DNA of 39,163 bases, taken from NCBI GenBank assembly GCA_937995535.1, contig CALKJU010000030.1, positions 1-39,163 on the forward strand, in the 5' to 3' direction. The position numbers and the translations under genes were made by a program. Below are positions 18,577-27,197 of the stretch, piece by piece. The stretch is from an uncultured Alphaproteobacteria bacterium. Its GTDB lineage: Bacteria > Pseudomonadota > Alphaproteobacteria > Geminicoccales > Geminicoccaceae. Within the stretch, counting starts at the first letter, position 1; every line of letters starts with the position of its first letter. The notes under the pieces were generated by a model. That model did no database searches. It saw nothing but the letters and a program-made list of their open reading frames with translations, and was not told the origin of the DNA.

Positions 18577-19860
18577 ATGGTCCCCGTTCGCAGTCTCGCG
18601 GCCCGCTACCGCAGTCTCGCCGACGATCGCGGCGGCGTCGTCGCCGCCATCACCGCGCTCCTGATCGTGCCGCTGTCGATCGGCGTCGGGGTCGCCGTCG
18701 ACGCATCGCGGATGTTCCTGGTCCGCTCGCAGCTCTCGCAGGCGGTCGACGCCGCCGCGCTGGCCGCCGGACAGGCGCTCGACCCCGACCAGGTGGCGGC
18801 CGACGCGCGGCGGATCTTCGATCTGAACTACCCGGCGGACGGCTACATGGGCGCCCGCGTCGACGAGCTCGAGGTGAACTTCGACGAGGAGACGGGCCAG
18901 GTCGAGCTGATCGCACGGACCTCGATGCCCACCGCCTTCATGCAGCTCGCCCATGTCGACTCGATCGACCTCCAGGCGCGGGCGCTGGTCGTCCGCCAGC
19001 AGACCGGCCTCGAGCTCGCGCTCGTCCTCGACGTGTCGGGGTCCATGTGCCAGCCGTACTCGGCGCCCTGCACCAGCCGGCCGAAGATCGCGGGCCTGAA
19101 GCAGGCCGCCAAGGATCTCCTCGACATCGTCTACGGGCCGAACGACACGGGCGAGGACCTTTATGTCGCCGTGGTGCCGTTCAACAGCCGCGTCAAGATC
19201 GGTACGTCACGGGCGAGCTGGCTCACCACCGCCGCCCCCACCGGCTGGAACGGCTGTGTCGAGATCCGTTCCGGGGCACTCGGCTACAACGACACGCCGC
19301 CGAGCGGCGGCAAATGGGCGGCGACGCCCAAGACCGTGACCTACGTCTCGGGTGGCAAGACCTACACTTACACCGTCCCCTGCAATACCGAGATCCTCCC
19401 GCTGACGGCGAGCAAGGCGACCGTCAAGGCGCGCATCGATGCACTGGTCGCCAACGGCGGCACACGGATCGACAATGCCGCCGGCTGGGGTTGGCGGACG
19501 CTCAGCGAGCGTTGGACCGGGCAGTGGGGGACGGCCGGCCTGCCGCTCGACGACGACGAGCCCACCGCCAAGGCCGTCGTGATCATGTCCGACGGCTTCA
19601 ACGAGACGTGGGCGCCGCTCGACGGCTCGACGACCTCCGCCCAGGCCGACACCAACCTGATCAACACCTGCAACGCCATGCGCGACGCCGGCTACGTCAT
19701 CTACACGGTGGCGTTCCAGGCTCCGCCGGCCGGTGAGGCGGTGCTGCGGGCCTGCGCGGCGTCGGAGGCGAACTACTTCGCCTCGGCCACGACCACGGAC
19801 CTGCGCCGGGCGTTCCGGCAGATCGCCGGGCGCCTCAGCGCGCTGCGGCTCGCCGAGTGA
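18577..19860 (+). CDS. TadG-like pilus assembly protein with VWA domain
   Basis: The 427-residue protein has an N-terminal TadE/TadG-type segment: a short basic lead, then GGVVAAITALLIVPLSIGVGVAVDASR as membrane helix, then SQAVDAAALAAGQAL. A von Willebrand factor A domain follows with the metal site Asp152-x-Ser154-x-Ser156 (LDVSGSM) and a later VIMSDGFNET. It is probably an envelope protein of a Tad/Flp pilus or a secreted adhesin-like factor. The two TadE-like genes follow at once. No TadA/CpaF ATPase, TadB/C or pilin gene is in the window, so this is an orphan set. Confidence 0.85.
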   Translation: MVPVRSLAARYRSLADDRGGVVAAITALLIVPLSIGVGVAVDASRMFLVRSQLSQAVDAAALAAGQALDPDQVAADARRIFDLNYPADGYMGARVDELEVNFDEETGQVELIARTSMPTAFMQLAHVDSIDLQARALVVRQQTGLELALVLDVSGSMCQPYSAPCTSRPKIAGLKQAAKDLLDIVYGPNDTGEDLYVAVVPFNSRVKIGTSRASWLTTAAPTGWNGCVEIRSGALGYNDTPPSGGKWAATPKTVTYVSGGKTYTYTVPCNTEILPLTASKATVKARIDALVANGGTRIDNAAGWGWRTLSERWTGQWGTAGLPLDDDEPTAKAVVIMSDGFNETWAPLDGSTTSAQADTNLINTCNAMRDAGYVIYTVAFQAPPAGEAVLRACAASEANYFASATTTDLRRAFRQIAGRLSALRLAE

Positions 19861-19873
19861 GCGGCGGCACGCG

Positions 19874-20482
19874 ATGCCCGTCGCCACGACGCCTGGTCGC
19901 TCGCGCCTCGGCTCCGCGCTGCGTCGGCTCCGCGCCGACCGGCGCGGCAGCGCCGCCGTCGACTTCGCGCTGGTCGTCGGACCGTTCTTCCTGCTGGTCA
20001 TCGGCCTGCTCGAGTTCGGCATGCTGATGATCGGCCAGACGCTGCTGCAGAACGCCGTTGCCGATGCCTCGCGCTTCGGGCTCACCGGCCGGACCCTGGA
20101 GGGGCAGACCCGTGAGGACGTCATCGCGGCGATCGTCAACGACGGCGGCATCGGGCTGATCGACCCGGCCCGGCTGGTCTTCGAGACCCTCGTCTACCCG
20201 TCGTTCGACAGCGTCGGCCAGCCGGAGACGTTCACCGACACGAACGGCAACGGGCAGTGGGACAGTGGCGAGCCCTTCGCCGACATCAACGGCAACGGCC
20301 AGTGGGATGCCGACATGGGTGCCGCCGGTCTTGGTGGACCCGAGGACATCGTCCTCTACCGGGTCCGCTACGACTGGCGGATGCTGACACCGCTGATCTC
20401 GCATCTGATCCCGGGCGGCGCGATCCGGCTGGAGGCCAGCCTCGCCGTGCGCAACGAGCCGTTCCCGGCCGGTGGCGGCTGA
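19874..20482 (+). CDS. TadE-like pseudopilin with calcium-loop insert
   Basis: The 202-residue protein carries the TadE signature: basic start, then RRGSAAVDFALVVGPFFLLVIGLLEFGM with a Glu at the end of the helix. Unusually, residues 122-145 hold two copies of an Asp-rich loop, DTNGNGQWDSGEPFA and DINGNGQWDAD, which resemble EF-hand/dockerin-like calcium loops. ATG 19874 follows the TadG stop by 13 bases; its TGA shares a base with the next ATG. It is presumably processed at the inner membrane and acts with the other Tad-like proteins; calcium binding is inference. Confidence 0.8.
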   Translation: MPVATTPGRSRLGSALRRLRADRRGSAAVDFALVVGPFFLLVIGLLEFGMLMIGQTLLQNAVADASRFGLTGRTLEGQTREDVIAAIVNDGGIGLIDPARLVFETLVYPSFDSVGQPETFTDTNGNGQWDSGEPFADINGNGQWDADMGAAGLGGPEDIVLYRVRYDWRMLTPLISHLIPGGAIRLEASLAVRNEPFPAGGG

Positions 20483-21057
20483 TGCGGCTGCCGGCCCGAT
20501 CCCGTGTCGCGCGCGTCCTGCGCCGCTTCCGCCGCGCCGGGGACGGCACGATTCCCGTCGAGATGGCGCTCTGCGCGCCGGTTCTCATCATCATGCTCCT
20601 GGGCATCGTCGACATCGGCTGGTTCGCGGTCAGCCGGCACAAGATGGCGCGCGTCGCGGCGACCTTGGCCGACCTGACCTCGCGCGGCGAGACCATCAGC
20701 GAGGCGCAGATCACCGACATCTTCGCCGCCAGCGGCTCGGTTGCGAGCCCGTTCGACTTCCGCAGCGAAGGCCGCGCCATCCTGAGCAGCATCGTCCGCC
20801 CCGCCGGGGCCACCTTCATCGCCTGGCAGCGGGAGAGCCCGACCGGCATCGACGTCGACAGCGAGATCGGCACGACCGGCGGCACCCCGATCCTCCCGGC
20901 GGGGTTTGTCGTCCGCGACGGGGAGAACCTCGTCGTCGCCGAGGCGTTCTTCCGCTTCCAGCCGCTGATCGGCCTCGTCGTGCGCGGCGAGCAGCGGATT
21001 TACGTCCAGGCCTTCCAGCGACCGCGGCTCGGCACGCTGGATCAGATCGCGCCCTGA
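20482..21057 (+). CDS. TadE-like pseudopilin
   Basis: The 191-residue second TadE-type protein has a basic N-terminus, then GTIPVEMALCAPVLIIMLLGIVDIGW as membrane helix, with the early Glu typical of TadE/TadF. The rest is a periplasmic beta-rich domain with no motif I know. Its ATG overlaps the previous stop (TGATG), so the two are translated together. It ends the three-gene run and converges with mntR 12 bases away. Confidence 0.8.
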   Translation: MRLPARSRVARVLRRFRRAGDGTIPVEMALCAPVLIIMLLGIVDIGWFAVSRHKMARVAATLADLTSRGETISEAQITDIFAASGSVASPFDFRSEGRAILSSIVRPAGATFIAWQRESPTGIDVDSEIGTTGGTPILPAGFVVRDGENLVVAEAFFRFQPLIGLVVRGEQRIYVQAFQRPRLGTLDQIAP

Positions 21058-21069
21058 AACGCGGCGGGC

Positions 21070-21519
21070 TCAGCCGCGGCGCAGCCGTTCGGTGGCGCGC
21101 GCCAAGGCTGCCAGCGTCTCGTCGCTCACATGGTGCTCGATGCCCTCGGCATCGGTAGCCGCCACCGCCGCGTCGACCCCGGCCGCCTCCAGGAACTCGA
21201 GGACGATGCGATGCCGGCGCCGGCAGTGCTCGGCGAGCGCACGGCCCTGCACGGTCAGGAAGATCGCCCGGTAGGGCTCGCTGCGGACCAGGCCGGCGCG
21301 CTGCAACCGGGCGATGTGGCCGTTCACGGTCGCCGCGGTGACGCCGAGGCGCCCGGCGAGATCGACCACCCTGGCCTCGCCGGTGGCGTCGATGAGGTCG
21401 GCGATCAGCTCGACATAGTCCTCGGCACGCTCGCTGCGATGGTCGCTGCGCGTGCGATCGAAGCTCGCCGCCTGCGATTCCACCCGCGCCAGCTTGGCCC
21501 TGCCTCTCGCCGCGCGCAC
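21070..21519 (-). CDS. mntR: Manganese-responsive regulator MntR
   Basis: This DtxR-family repressor of about 149 residues lines up along its length with proteobacterial MntR: EDYVELIADLIDATGEARVVDLA, then GVTAATVNGHIARLQRAGLV as helix-turn-helix, YRAIFLTVQGRALAE, and the metal-site helix RRHRIVLEFLEAAGV ending in DAEGIEHHVSDETL. I chose the GTG at 21517-21519, with GGGGAG 8 bases before it; a TTG at 21573 and a GTG at 21483 are alternatives. The usual targets are Mn importers or exporters; none is adjacent, so its regulon lies elsewhere or includes the divergent exporter. Confidence 0.9.
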   Translation of the reverse strand: MRAARGRAKLARVESQAASFDRTRSDHRSERAEDYVELIADLIDATGEARVVDLAGRLGVTAATVNGHIARLQRAGLVRSEPYRAIFLTVQGRALAEHCRRRHRIVLEFLEAAGVDAAVAATDAEGIEHHVSDETLAALARATERLRRG

Positions 21520-21613
21520 CGGCACCGCTCCCCTTCTCGCGCCGCTTATAGGAAAGCTGCCGCGTCGGGCCAACCGCCGCGCGCCGCGCCGCGGCGCGTG
21601 CTAGGGAGCCCCC

Positions 21614-22513
21614 ATGGCCGCGCCCGTGATCCTCGCCCGTGCCCTCGAGAAGCGCTTCGGCGAGGTGCGGGCCGTAGCCGGGCTCGACCTCACCGTGCCG
21701 GCGGGCATCTGCCTCGGCCTGCTCGGGCCGAACGGCGCCGGCAAGACGACGACGCTGCGGATGATCATGGGCCTGACACTGCCGAGCGGCGGCAGGCTCG
21801 AGGTGCTCGGCAGGCCGCCGACGGCCCTGTCGCGCACCGAGCGGCGCCGGATCGGGCTCGTCCCGCAGGACAGCAACCTCGATCCGGACCTGAGCGTCGT
21901 GCAGAACCTGCTCGTCTATGGCGGCTATTTCGGCCTGCCGGCGGCCGCGCTGCGGCGCCGCGTGCCCGAACTCCTGGCGTTCATGCAGCTCACCGAGAAG
22001 GCAGGGGCCAGGGTGAGCCAGCTCTCCGGCGGGATGAAGCGGCGGCTCGTGATCGCCCGTGCGCTCATCGCCGAGCCTGAGCTCGTCATCCTCGACGAGC
22101 CGACCACCGGCCTCGATCCGCAGGCGCGGCTGCTGATCTGGCGGCAGCTCCTGCAGCTTCGCGCCCAGGGCAAGACCCTCCTGCTCACCACCCACTACAT
22201 GGACGAGGCGCAGCGGCTGTGCGACCGGATCGTGCTGATCGACGGCGGCCGGATCCTCGCCCAGGGCAGCCCCGCCGAGCTGATTGCCCGCCACGTCCAC
22301 GGCCATGTCGTCGAGGTGACCAAGCCCGTGCCGCCGGCACTCACCGGCAACGGGCTGGCGCACGAAGATGTCGGCGACGCGATGCTGTTCTACGTCGCGG
22401 CCCCCGGCGCGGTGATCGACCGGCTGCCGCCCGAGGCGGTGTACCTGCACCGGCCGGCCAATCTCGAGGACGTGTTCCTGCGGCTCACCGGCCGCAAGCT
22501 GCGCGAGGGATGA
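21614..22513 (+). CDS. ABC-2 exporter ATPase (NodI-like)
   Basis: A 299-residue ATPase with Walker A GPNGAGKTTT, signature LSGGMKRRLVIARAL, Walker B LVILDEPTTGLDP and a switch His in TTHYMDE. The overall pattern and the C-terminal domain ending NLEDVFLRLTGRKLREG match the NodI/DrrA group of ABC-2 exporters. It overlaps the permease gene by 4 bases. It powers export of a lipid, polysaccharide or drug-like molecule; the similarity to NodI does not imply nodulation, as such genes are common outside rhizobia. Confidence 0.9.
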   Translation: MAAPVILARALEKRFGEVRAVAGLDLTVPAGICLGLLGPNGAGKTTTLRMIMGLTLPSGGRLEVLGRPPTALSRTERRRIGLVPQDSNLDPDLSVVQNLLVYGGYFGLPAAALRRRVPELLAFMQLTEKAGARVSQLSGGMKRRLVIARALIAEPELVILDEPTTGLDPQARLLIWRQLLQLRAQGKTLLLTTHYMDEAQRLCDRIVLIDGGRILAQGSPAELIARHVHGHVVEVTKPVPPALTGNGLAHEDVGDAMLFYVAAPGAVIDRLPPEAVYLHRPANLEDVFLRLTGRKLREG

Positions 22514-23289
22514 TGCACGGCGTGGCACTCACCGCCGCCGGCGCCGTCTGGCGTCGGCAGTATCTCGTCTGGCGCAAGCTGATCTGGTCGTCGCTGGCGA
22601 CCAATGTCTGCAACCCGCTCCTGTTCCTGTTCGCCTTCGCCTTCGGTCTCGGCGCGGTCATGGCCGAGCAGGAAGGCATCGCCTACCTCGCTTTCGTCGT
22701 CCCGGGCATGATGGCCTACACCTCGATGTTCGTCGCCAGCTTCGAGACGACCGTCAGCGCCTTCGCCCGCTACTCGCTGCAGCGGACCTGGGACGCGACC
22801 CTCGCCACCTCGGTGACCCTCGAGGAGCTGCTGCTCGGCGAGGCGCTCTGGGCGGCGAGCAAGGCGATGCTGTCGGCGCTCTGCGTGCTGCTGGTCGGTG
22901 GGCTGTGGGGCGGCATTCCCTCCTGGGCCGGGGCAGTCGCGGCCCTCCCGATCCTGTTCGGCGCGGCCCTGGGCTTCGCGGCGCAGGGCCTGCTGTGCAC
23001 GGCGTTCGCCCGCGGCTTCGACAATTTCAGCTACTTCTTCACCTTCTGGACGACGCCGATGTTCGTCTTTTCGGGGGTGTTCTTCTCCCTCGACAGGTTC
23101 CCGGAGAGCCTCGCCGCGGCGGCGTGGCTGCTGCCCATGCCGCATCTCCTGGCGCTGGTCCGGCCACTCACCACCGGCGCCGGCCTCGAGCCGCTGGCGG
23201 CGGCCGGCCATGGCCTCGTTCTCTTGCTCTACTTCGTGATCCCCTTCGCCGCCGCGACGGCGCGGATCCGCCGCCGCATGTTCGACTGA
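22510..23289 (+). CDS. ABC-2 exporter permease (NodJ-like)
   Basis: A 259-residue ABC-2 permease with about six membrane segments and the NodJ-like stretches VWRKLIWSSLATNVCNPLLF, YLAFVVPGMMAYTSMF and FWTTPMFVFSGVFF. ATGATG at 22510-22515 gives two possible starts; the first overlaps the ATPase stop (ATGA). It forms the membrane channel for the NodI-like ATPase, probably as a homodimer. Substrate unknown. Confidence 0.9.
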   Translation: MMHGVALTAAGAVWRRQYLVWRKLIWSSLATNVCNPLLFLFAFAFGLGAVMAEQEGIAYLAFVVPGMMAYTSMFVASFETTVSAFARYSLQRTWDATLATSVTLEELLLGEALWAASKAMLSALCVLLVGGLWGGIPSWAGAVAALPILFGAALGFAAQGLLCTAFARGFDNFSYFFTFWTTPMFVFSGVFFSLDRFPESLAAAAWLLPMPHLLALVRPLTTGAGLEPLAAAGHGLVLLLYFVIPFAAATARIRRRMFD

Positions 23290-23369
23290 CGCGATCCGGC
23301 GAGACCCCGCGCTTGAGCCGACGGCGCGGCACTTGCTAGGTTACGGAGCTCGTCCTCGCGGGGGTGGCG

Positions 23370-24695
23370 ATGCGCGGCAGCATGGTCAGCCAGCTCTGGA
23401 CGTCGATCGCCGACGCCGGCCGCGAGCTGGTGTGGAGCCGGTTCGGCGCGCGGCGGCGCAGCGCGGCGCAGCTCTGCGCCGACCTGCTCTCGACCCGTGG
23501 CGAGGCTTCCGGCGCGGCGCTCGCCCGTGAGCTGGTCGAGGCCTACCGCACCATGCCCGCCGGGGAGCGTCTGGCCTTCTTCCATACGCTCGCCGCGGAC
23601 TACGCCGTCGATCCGCAGCGGGTGCGGACCGCGGCGACCCGCTACACCGAGGCCCCGGGGCCGGCCACGCTCGAGCGGCTGCGGCGCGCGATCGAATCCC
23701 CACGCCTCGAGCTGTTCCGGCGCATGAACATGGCGCCGAACGGCACCCGCGCGCTGGTCCGCCTGCGCGCCGAGCTGCTCGAGCACCTCGCCGAGCATCC
23801 GGCGCTCGGTGAGGTCGACGCCGATCTGCACGCGCTCCTGTCGAGCTGGTTCAACCCGGGCTTTCTGTCGCTGTCGCGGATCGACTGGAACAGCCCGGCC
23901 TCGCTGCTCGAGAAGCTGGTGCGCTACGAGCGCGTGCACCGCATGCAGGGGCTCGAGGATCTGCGCCGACGGCTCGCCGCCGACCGCCGCTGCTTCGCCT
24001 TCTTCCATCCCGCGCTGCCCGACGAGCCGCTGATCTTCGTCCAGGTGGCCCTGGTCGAGGGCCTCGCCGACCGGATCCAGCCGCTCATCGACCGTGCCGC
24101 CGAGATCGGCGATCCGGCCACGGCCGACACCGCGATCTTCTACTCGATCAGCAACTGCCAGGAGGGCCTGCGCGGCGTCAGCCTCGGCAACTTCCTGATC
24201 AAGCTGGTGGTCGCCGACCTGCAGCGCGAGCTGCCGCAACTGCGCACCTTCGCCACGCTGTCGCCGATTCCCGGCTTCCGCCGCTGGCTCGACGCGGAGC
24301 GCGCGGCGAACGGCGGCCTGCTCGACGCGCCGGCGCGTGCCACGCTGGCCCGTCTCGACACGCCGGGCTGGATGGAGGACGAACCGGCGCTCGAGGCACT
24401 GCGTCCGCTGCTGATGGGCCTGTGCGCCCACTACCTCGTGCGCGTCCGGCAGAACGGCCGCCCTTACGATCCGGTGGCGCGCTTCCATCTCGGCAACGGC
24501 GCTCGGCTCGAGCGGCTCAACTGGCTCGGCGACACCTCCGAGAAGGGGCTCGCCGAGTCCGCCGGGCTCCTGGTCAATTACCGCTACGATCCCGCCGCGA
24601 TCGAGCGCAACCACGAGGCGCTGGTCAACGGCGGCGAGGTGGTCCACTCGAGCGCTATCCGGACGTTGCTGCCGAAGCTGCCCGAGCCGGCCTGA
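23370..24695 (+). CDS. matA: Malonyl-CoA decarboxylase
   Basis: This enzyme of about 441 residues converts malonyl-CoA to acetyl-CoA. Recognisable family stretches are FLSLSRIDWNSPASLLEKL, AIFYSISNCQEGLRGVSLG and, at the C-terminal catalytic domain, DPVARFHLGNGARLERLNWL with the catalytic His, then NYRYDP. The N-terminal helical domain is present, so the length is full. ATG 23370 is preferred to a GTG six bases earlier. In rhizobia matA sits with matB and a malonate carrier; here it stands alone, so its role may be control of the malonyl-CoA level rather than malonate use. Confidence 0.92.
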   Translation: MRGSMVSQLWTSIADAGRELVWSRFGARRRSAAQLCADLLSTRGEASGAALARELVEAYRTMPAGERLAFFHTLAADYAVDPQRVRTAATRYTEAPGPATLERLRRAIESPRLELFRRMNMAPNGTRALVRLRAELLEHLAEHPALGEVDADLHALLSSWFNPGFLSLSRIDWNSPASLLEKLVRYERVHRMQGLEDLRRRLAADRRCFAFFHPALPDEPLIFVQVALVEGLADRIQPLIDRAAEIGDPATADTAIFYSISNCQEGLRGVSLGNFLIKLVVADLQRELPQLRTFATLSPIPGFRRWLDAERAANGGLLDAPARATLARLDTPGWMEDEPALEALRPLLMGLCAHYLVRVRQNGRPYDPVARFHLGNGARLERLNWLGDTSEKGLAESAGLLVNYRYDPAAIERNHEALVNGGEVVHSSAIRTLLPKLPEPA

Positions 24696-24700
24696 GCGGC

Positions 24701-25210
24701 TCAACGTACCTTGCGGCTGCGCTCCAGCACCGGCCGGTCGCCCTCGGCACCGAACGCTCCCGAAGGGGCGATTCGCTCGTTGGGCAGGGCGCGCATCCCC
24801 TCGCCCGGGGTTTCGGAGGTCGGATGCGCCGCCGGAGCCGCGGTGGCGCGCTTGCCGCGCAGCGCACGGCGCGCCAGCGCCGCTTGATCGGAACGCCGCT
24901 CGCGGCCGCGCCGCCGCGTCGCTTCCTTGCTCGCCCGTTTGAGCGCCGCGGTGAGCAGCTCGTCCTTGCCGCGATTGCCGCTGTCGTCGGTGGCCGGCCG
25001 GGCCCCCTTCGCCTCGACCTTGCGGCGCAGCTCGCGGCGCTGCCGGTTGGCCAACGCCCGTGCCCGGTCGCGCCGCTCGCGCAGGCGCCGGATCAGCTCC
25101 GTCAACTCACCGTCGGCCAGCTCCTTCAGCCCCGGCAGATGGGTCCGTGCGACCGCATCACGCTCGTCCTGCGAGAGCAACCGGTCCTCGTCCCTGCTGG
25201 TACGCGCCAT
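24701..25210 (-). CDS. Conserved charged protein of unknown function
   Basis: The 169-residue protein is very rich in Arg, Ala and Glu. It contains LPGLKELADGELTELIRRLRERRDRARALANRQRREL, predicted to be a long helix or coiled coil, then a Gly/Asp-rich patch (KGARPATDDSGNRGKDELL) and a second basic helix. I recall similar proteins in rhizobia and relatives with no known function. A strong GGAGGGGAG precedes the ATG. The stop lies 5 bases from the convergent matA stop. A nucleic-acid-associated role would fit the composition but is inference only. Confidence 0.7.
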   Translation of the reverse strand: MARTSRDEDRLLSQDERDAVARTHLPGLKELADGELTELIRRLRERRDRARALANRQRRELRRKVEAKGARPATDDSGNRGKDELLTAALKRASKEATRRRGRERRSDQAALARRALRGKRATAAPAAHPTSETPGEGMRALPNERIAPSGAFGAEGDRPVLERSRKVR

Positions 25211-25273
25211 CTCCCCTCCCGGCGATCCTTCGCTCTCAACGCCGCAGCGCGGCGTCCGGTTCCTCGGAGCCCT

Positions 25274-26245
25274 TCAGCCCGACCCGGCGAGCTCGGCGAA
25301 GCGCGCGAGGTCGATGTTCGAGCCGCAGACGAGCACGCCGACCCGCTGGCCGCGCAGCCGCTCACGGAGCGGCCCGCACAGGGCCGCGGTGGCGGCGGCA
25401 CCCGCCGGCTCGCAGGCGAGCTTGAGCTCGTCGAGGAGCAGCCGCATCGCCGCGCGCAGCTGCGCGTCCGTGACCAGGCACAGCTCGTCGACGAAGCGGC
25501 GGCACAGGCCGAAGCTGTAGGGCAGCGCGAACGGAGCGCCGAGGCTGTCGGCGATGGTCGTGACGCGCTCGAGCCGCTGCGGGCTCCCGGCGGCGAAGCT
25601 CCGGTGCATGCTGTCCGCCCCCTCGGGCTCGATCCCGATCACCCGCGTCCCCGGCGCCAGCTGCTTGACCGCGCAGGCGAGCCCGGCGGCGAGCCCGCCG
25701 CCGCCGATCGGCACCAGCACGGCGTCGAGCTGCCCGGTCTGGCGCAGCCATTCGAGCCCCAAGGTCGCGGTGCCGAGCGCCGTCCGCGGCCCCTCGAACG
25801 GGTGGACCAGCGTCCTTCCCTCCTCGGCGGCGATCCGCTCGACCGCGGCGAAGGCGGTGTGCACGTCCGGCACCAGCGCGACGTCGGCGCCATACGCCCG
25901 GCAGCGCGCGACGCGGATCGGGCTCGCCGTCTCCATCATCACGACCTTGGCCGAGGCGCCGAGCCGCTCGGCCGCGAACGCCACGGCAATCGCGTGGTTG
26001 CCGGCGCTCACCGCGGTCACCCCGCGCCGCAGGGTCGCCTGATCCAGCGCCAGCATCACGGTCAGCGCCCCGCGCGGCTTGAAGCTCCCCGTGTGCTGGA
26101 GCAGCTCGAGCTTCACCGAGAGCTCACCCTCGCCGAGCCCCAGCCGCGCCGCCGGCAGTTCGACCACCGGGGTGCGCACGATCAGCCCCTCGAGCGCCGC
26201 GGAGGCGGTCTCGATCGCCGCGAGGTCGGGATGGGTGGCGCTCAC
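25274..26245 (-). CDS. PLP-dependent threonine/serine dehydratase-like enzyme
   Basis: A 323-residue fold-type II PLP enzyme. The PLP lysine is Lys56 in GSFKPRGA, the asparagine loop is SAGNHAIAVA, and the phosphate-binding glycine loop is IGGGGLAAG. There is no C-terminal ACT domain, so it is the catabolic rather than the feedback-controlled biosynthetic type. Its GTG start overlaps the stop of the DeoR-type regulator (GTGA), so the two form one unit. Candidates are threonine or serine dehydratase, hydroxyectoine dehydratase (EutB-like) or a related 3-hydroxy-amino-acid lyase; EutC and other ectoine genes are not in view. Confidence 0.8.
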   Translation of the reverse strand: MSATHPDLAAIETASAALEGLIVRTPVVELPAARLGLGEGELSVKLELLQHTGSFKPRGALTVMLALDQATLRRGVTAVSAGNHAIAVAFAAERLGASAKVVMMETASPIRVARCRAYGADVALVPDVHTAFAAVERIAAEEGRTLVHPFEGPRTALGTATLGLEWLRQTGQLDAVLVPIGGGGLAAGLACAVKQLAPGTRVIGIEPEGADSMHRSFAAGSPQRLERVTTIADSLGAPFALPYSFGLCRRFVDELCLVTDAQLRAAMRLLLDELKLACEPAGAAATAALCGPLRERLRGQRVGVLVCGSNIDLARFAELAGSG

Positions 26246-27027
26246 GCCGCCAGCTCCTCGTCGGCCGGCTCGGTGGTGACGATCTCGACGTCGGCCTCGC
26301 GCAGGAGGCGCTCGAAGACCGCCGGCGGCGGCAGGTTGCTGACCAGCACGTCGATCGAGCTCAAGGGACACACGGTGACGAGCGCGCGCTGGCCGAGCTT
26401 GGTGGCGTCGGCCACCACCGCTACGCGCTCGGCCTGACCGATCAGCGCGCGGGCGAGCACCGCCTCCTCGAGGAAGTGGTCCATCAGCCCGCCGCGCAGG
26501 TCGATGCCGCCGACCGAGAGGATCGCCCAATCGGCGCGGAACTGGCGCACGAAGTCGACCGCGTCTGCGCCCAGCGCCGCAGCGTCGTGCGCGCGCAGCT
26601 CGCCGCCCGCGAGCATCACCCGGTTCTCGTTGCGCCCGACGAGCGGTCGCGCGGTCTCGATCGAGTTGGTGACGACCGTGAGGCCACGCCGCTCGGCCAG
26701 CGCCTCCGCGACGTAGGCCGTGGTCGAGCCGGTATCGAGCATGACCGTCTGGCCGTCCTCGACGAGCGCCGCCATGCGTCGGCCGATCGCCCGCTTGGCC
26801 AGCGCCTCGACCTCCATCCGGCGGCGGAACGGCGGCTCGGCAAGCTCCTCGGGCAGGGCCACCGCGCCGTGGACGCGACGCACCAGGCCCTCGTCGGCCA
26901 GGCCCTTGACGTGCCGCCGGATGGTCTCGTCCGAGACCGACAGACGCTTGGCCAGCGCCATGATGCTGACGCGCCGGAAACGTCGCACCTCGTCCAGGAT
27001 CGCCGCTTGCCAGCGGGTCAGGTACAT
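26242..27027 (-). CDS. DeoR-family transcriptional regulator
   Basis: The 261-residue repressor-type protein begins with a DeoR helix-turn-helix (VSIMALAKRLSVSDETIRRHVKGLADEGLVRRVHGAV, about 20-56). The DeoR C-terminal sensor domain follows, with the phosphate-sugar-binding signature MLDTGSTTAYVAEAL and later VVADATKLGQRA. The ATG at 27025-27027 is about 170 bases from the divergent betaine-type importer gene. It likely controls the dehydratase gene it overlaps and possibly the importer. DeoR effectors are usually phosphorylated sugars, which would be odd for an amino-acid enzyme. Confidence 0.85.
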   Translation of the reverse strand: MYLTRWQAAILDEVRRFRRVSIMALAKRLSVSDETIRRHVKGLADEGLVRRVHGAVALPEELAEPPFRRRMEVEALAKRAIGRRMAALVEDGQTVMLDTGSTTAYVAEALAERRGLTVVTNSIETARPLVGRNENRVMLAGGELRAHDAAALGADAVDFVRQFRADWAILSVGGIDLRGGLMDHFLEEAVLARALIGQAERVAVVADATKLGQRALVTVCPLSSIDVLVSNLPPPAVFERLLREADVEIVTTEPADEELAA

Positions 27028-27197
27028 GCCGCGGAACGCCTTCCGGTGTCGACCGCGACTGTGACGAGTGCGCCCACACGGATCAACAGGGTTGCGGTTT
27101 TTCGGTTGACGCTCTTCGCGGCCGCTGCGGAAGATGTTGGCGGGATGGCCACCGGCGGCGGCACAGCGCGCCGTCCGCAGCTGGAGACGAAGAGGAA
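27028..27197. promoter_or_regulatory. Divergent control region, deoR-type gene and betaine importer
   Basis: The 170-base gap is less GC-rich than its surroundings, with a T-run near 27098-27102 and a -35-like TTGACG at 27106-27111 reading toward the importer; the matching -10 is poor. I see no clear long palindrome for a DeoR operator. Confidence 0.3.

Noticed and set aside
20222..20310. Tandem DNA repeat within the TadE-like gene as a possible CRISPR or slippage tract
   Set aside because: There are only two degenerate copies coding for Asp loops, in frame, so it is a protein repeat.
21614..23289. Nodulation factor export genes nodI/nodJ
   Set aside because: The ABC-2 pair resembles NodIJ, but there are no nod genes or nod boxes nearby and such exporters are widespread.
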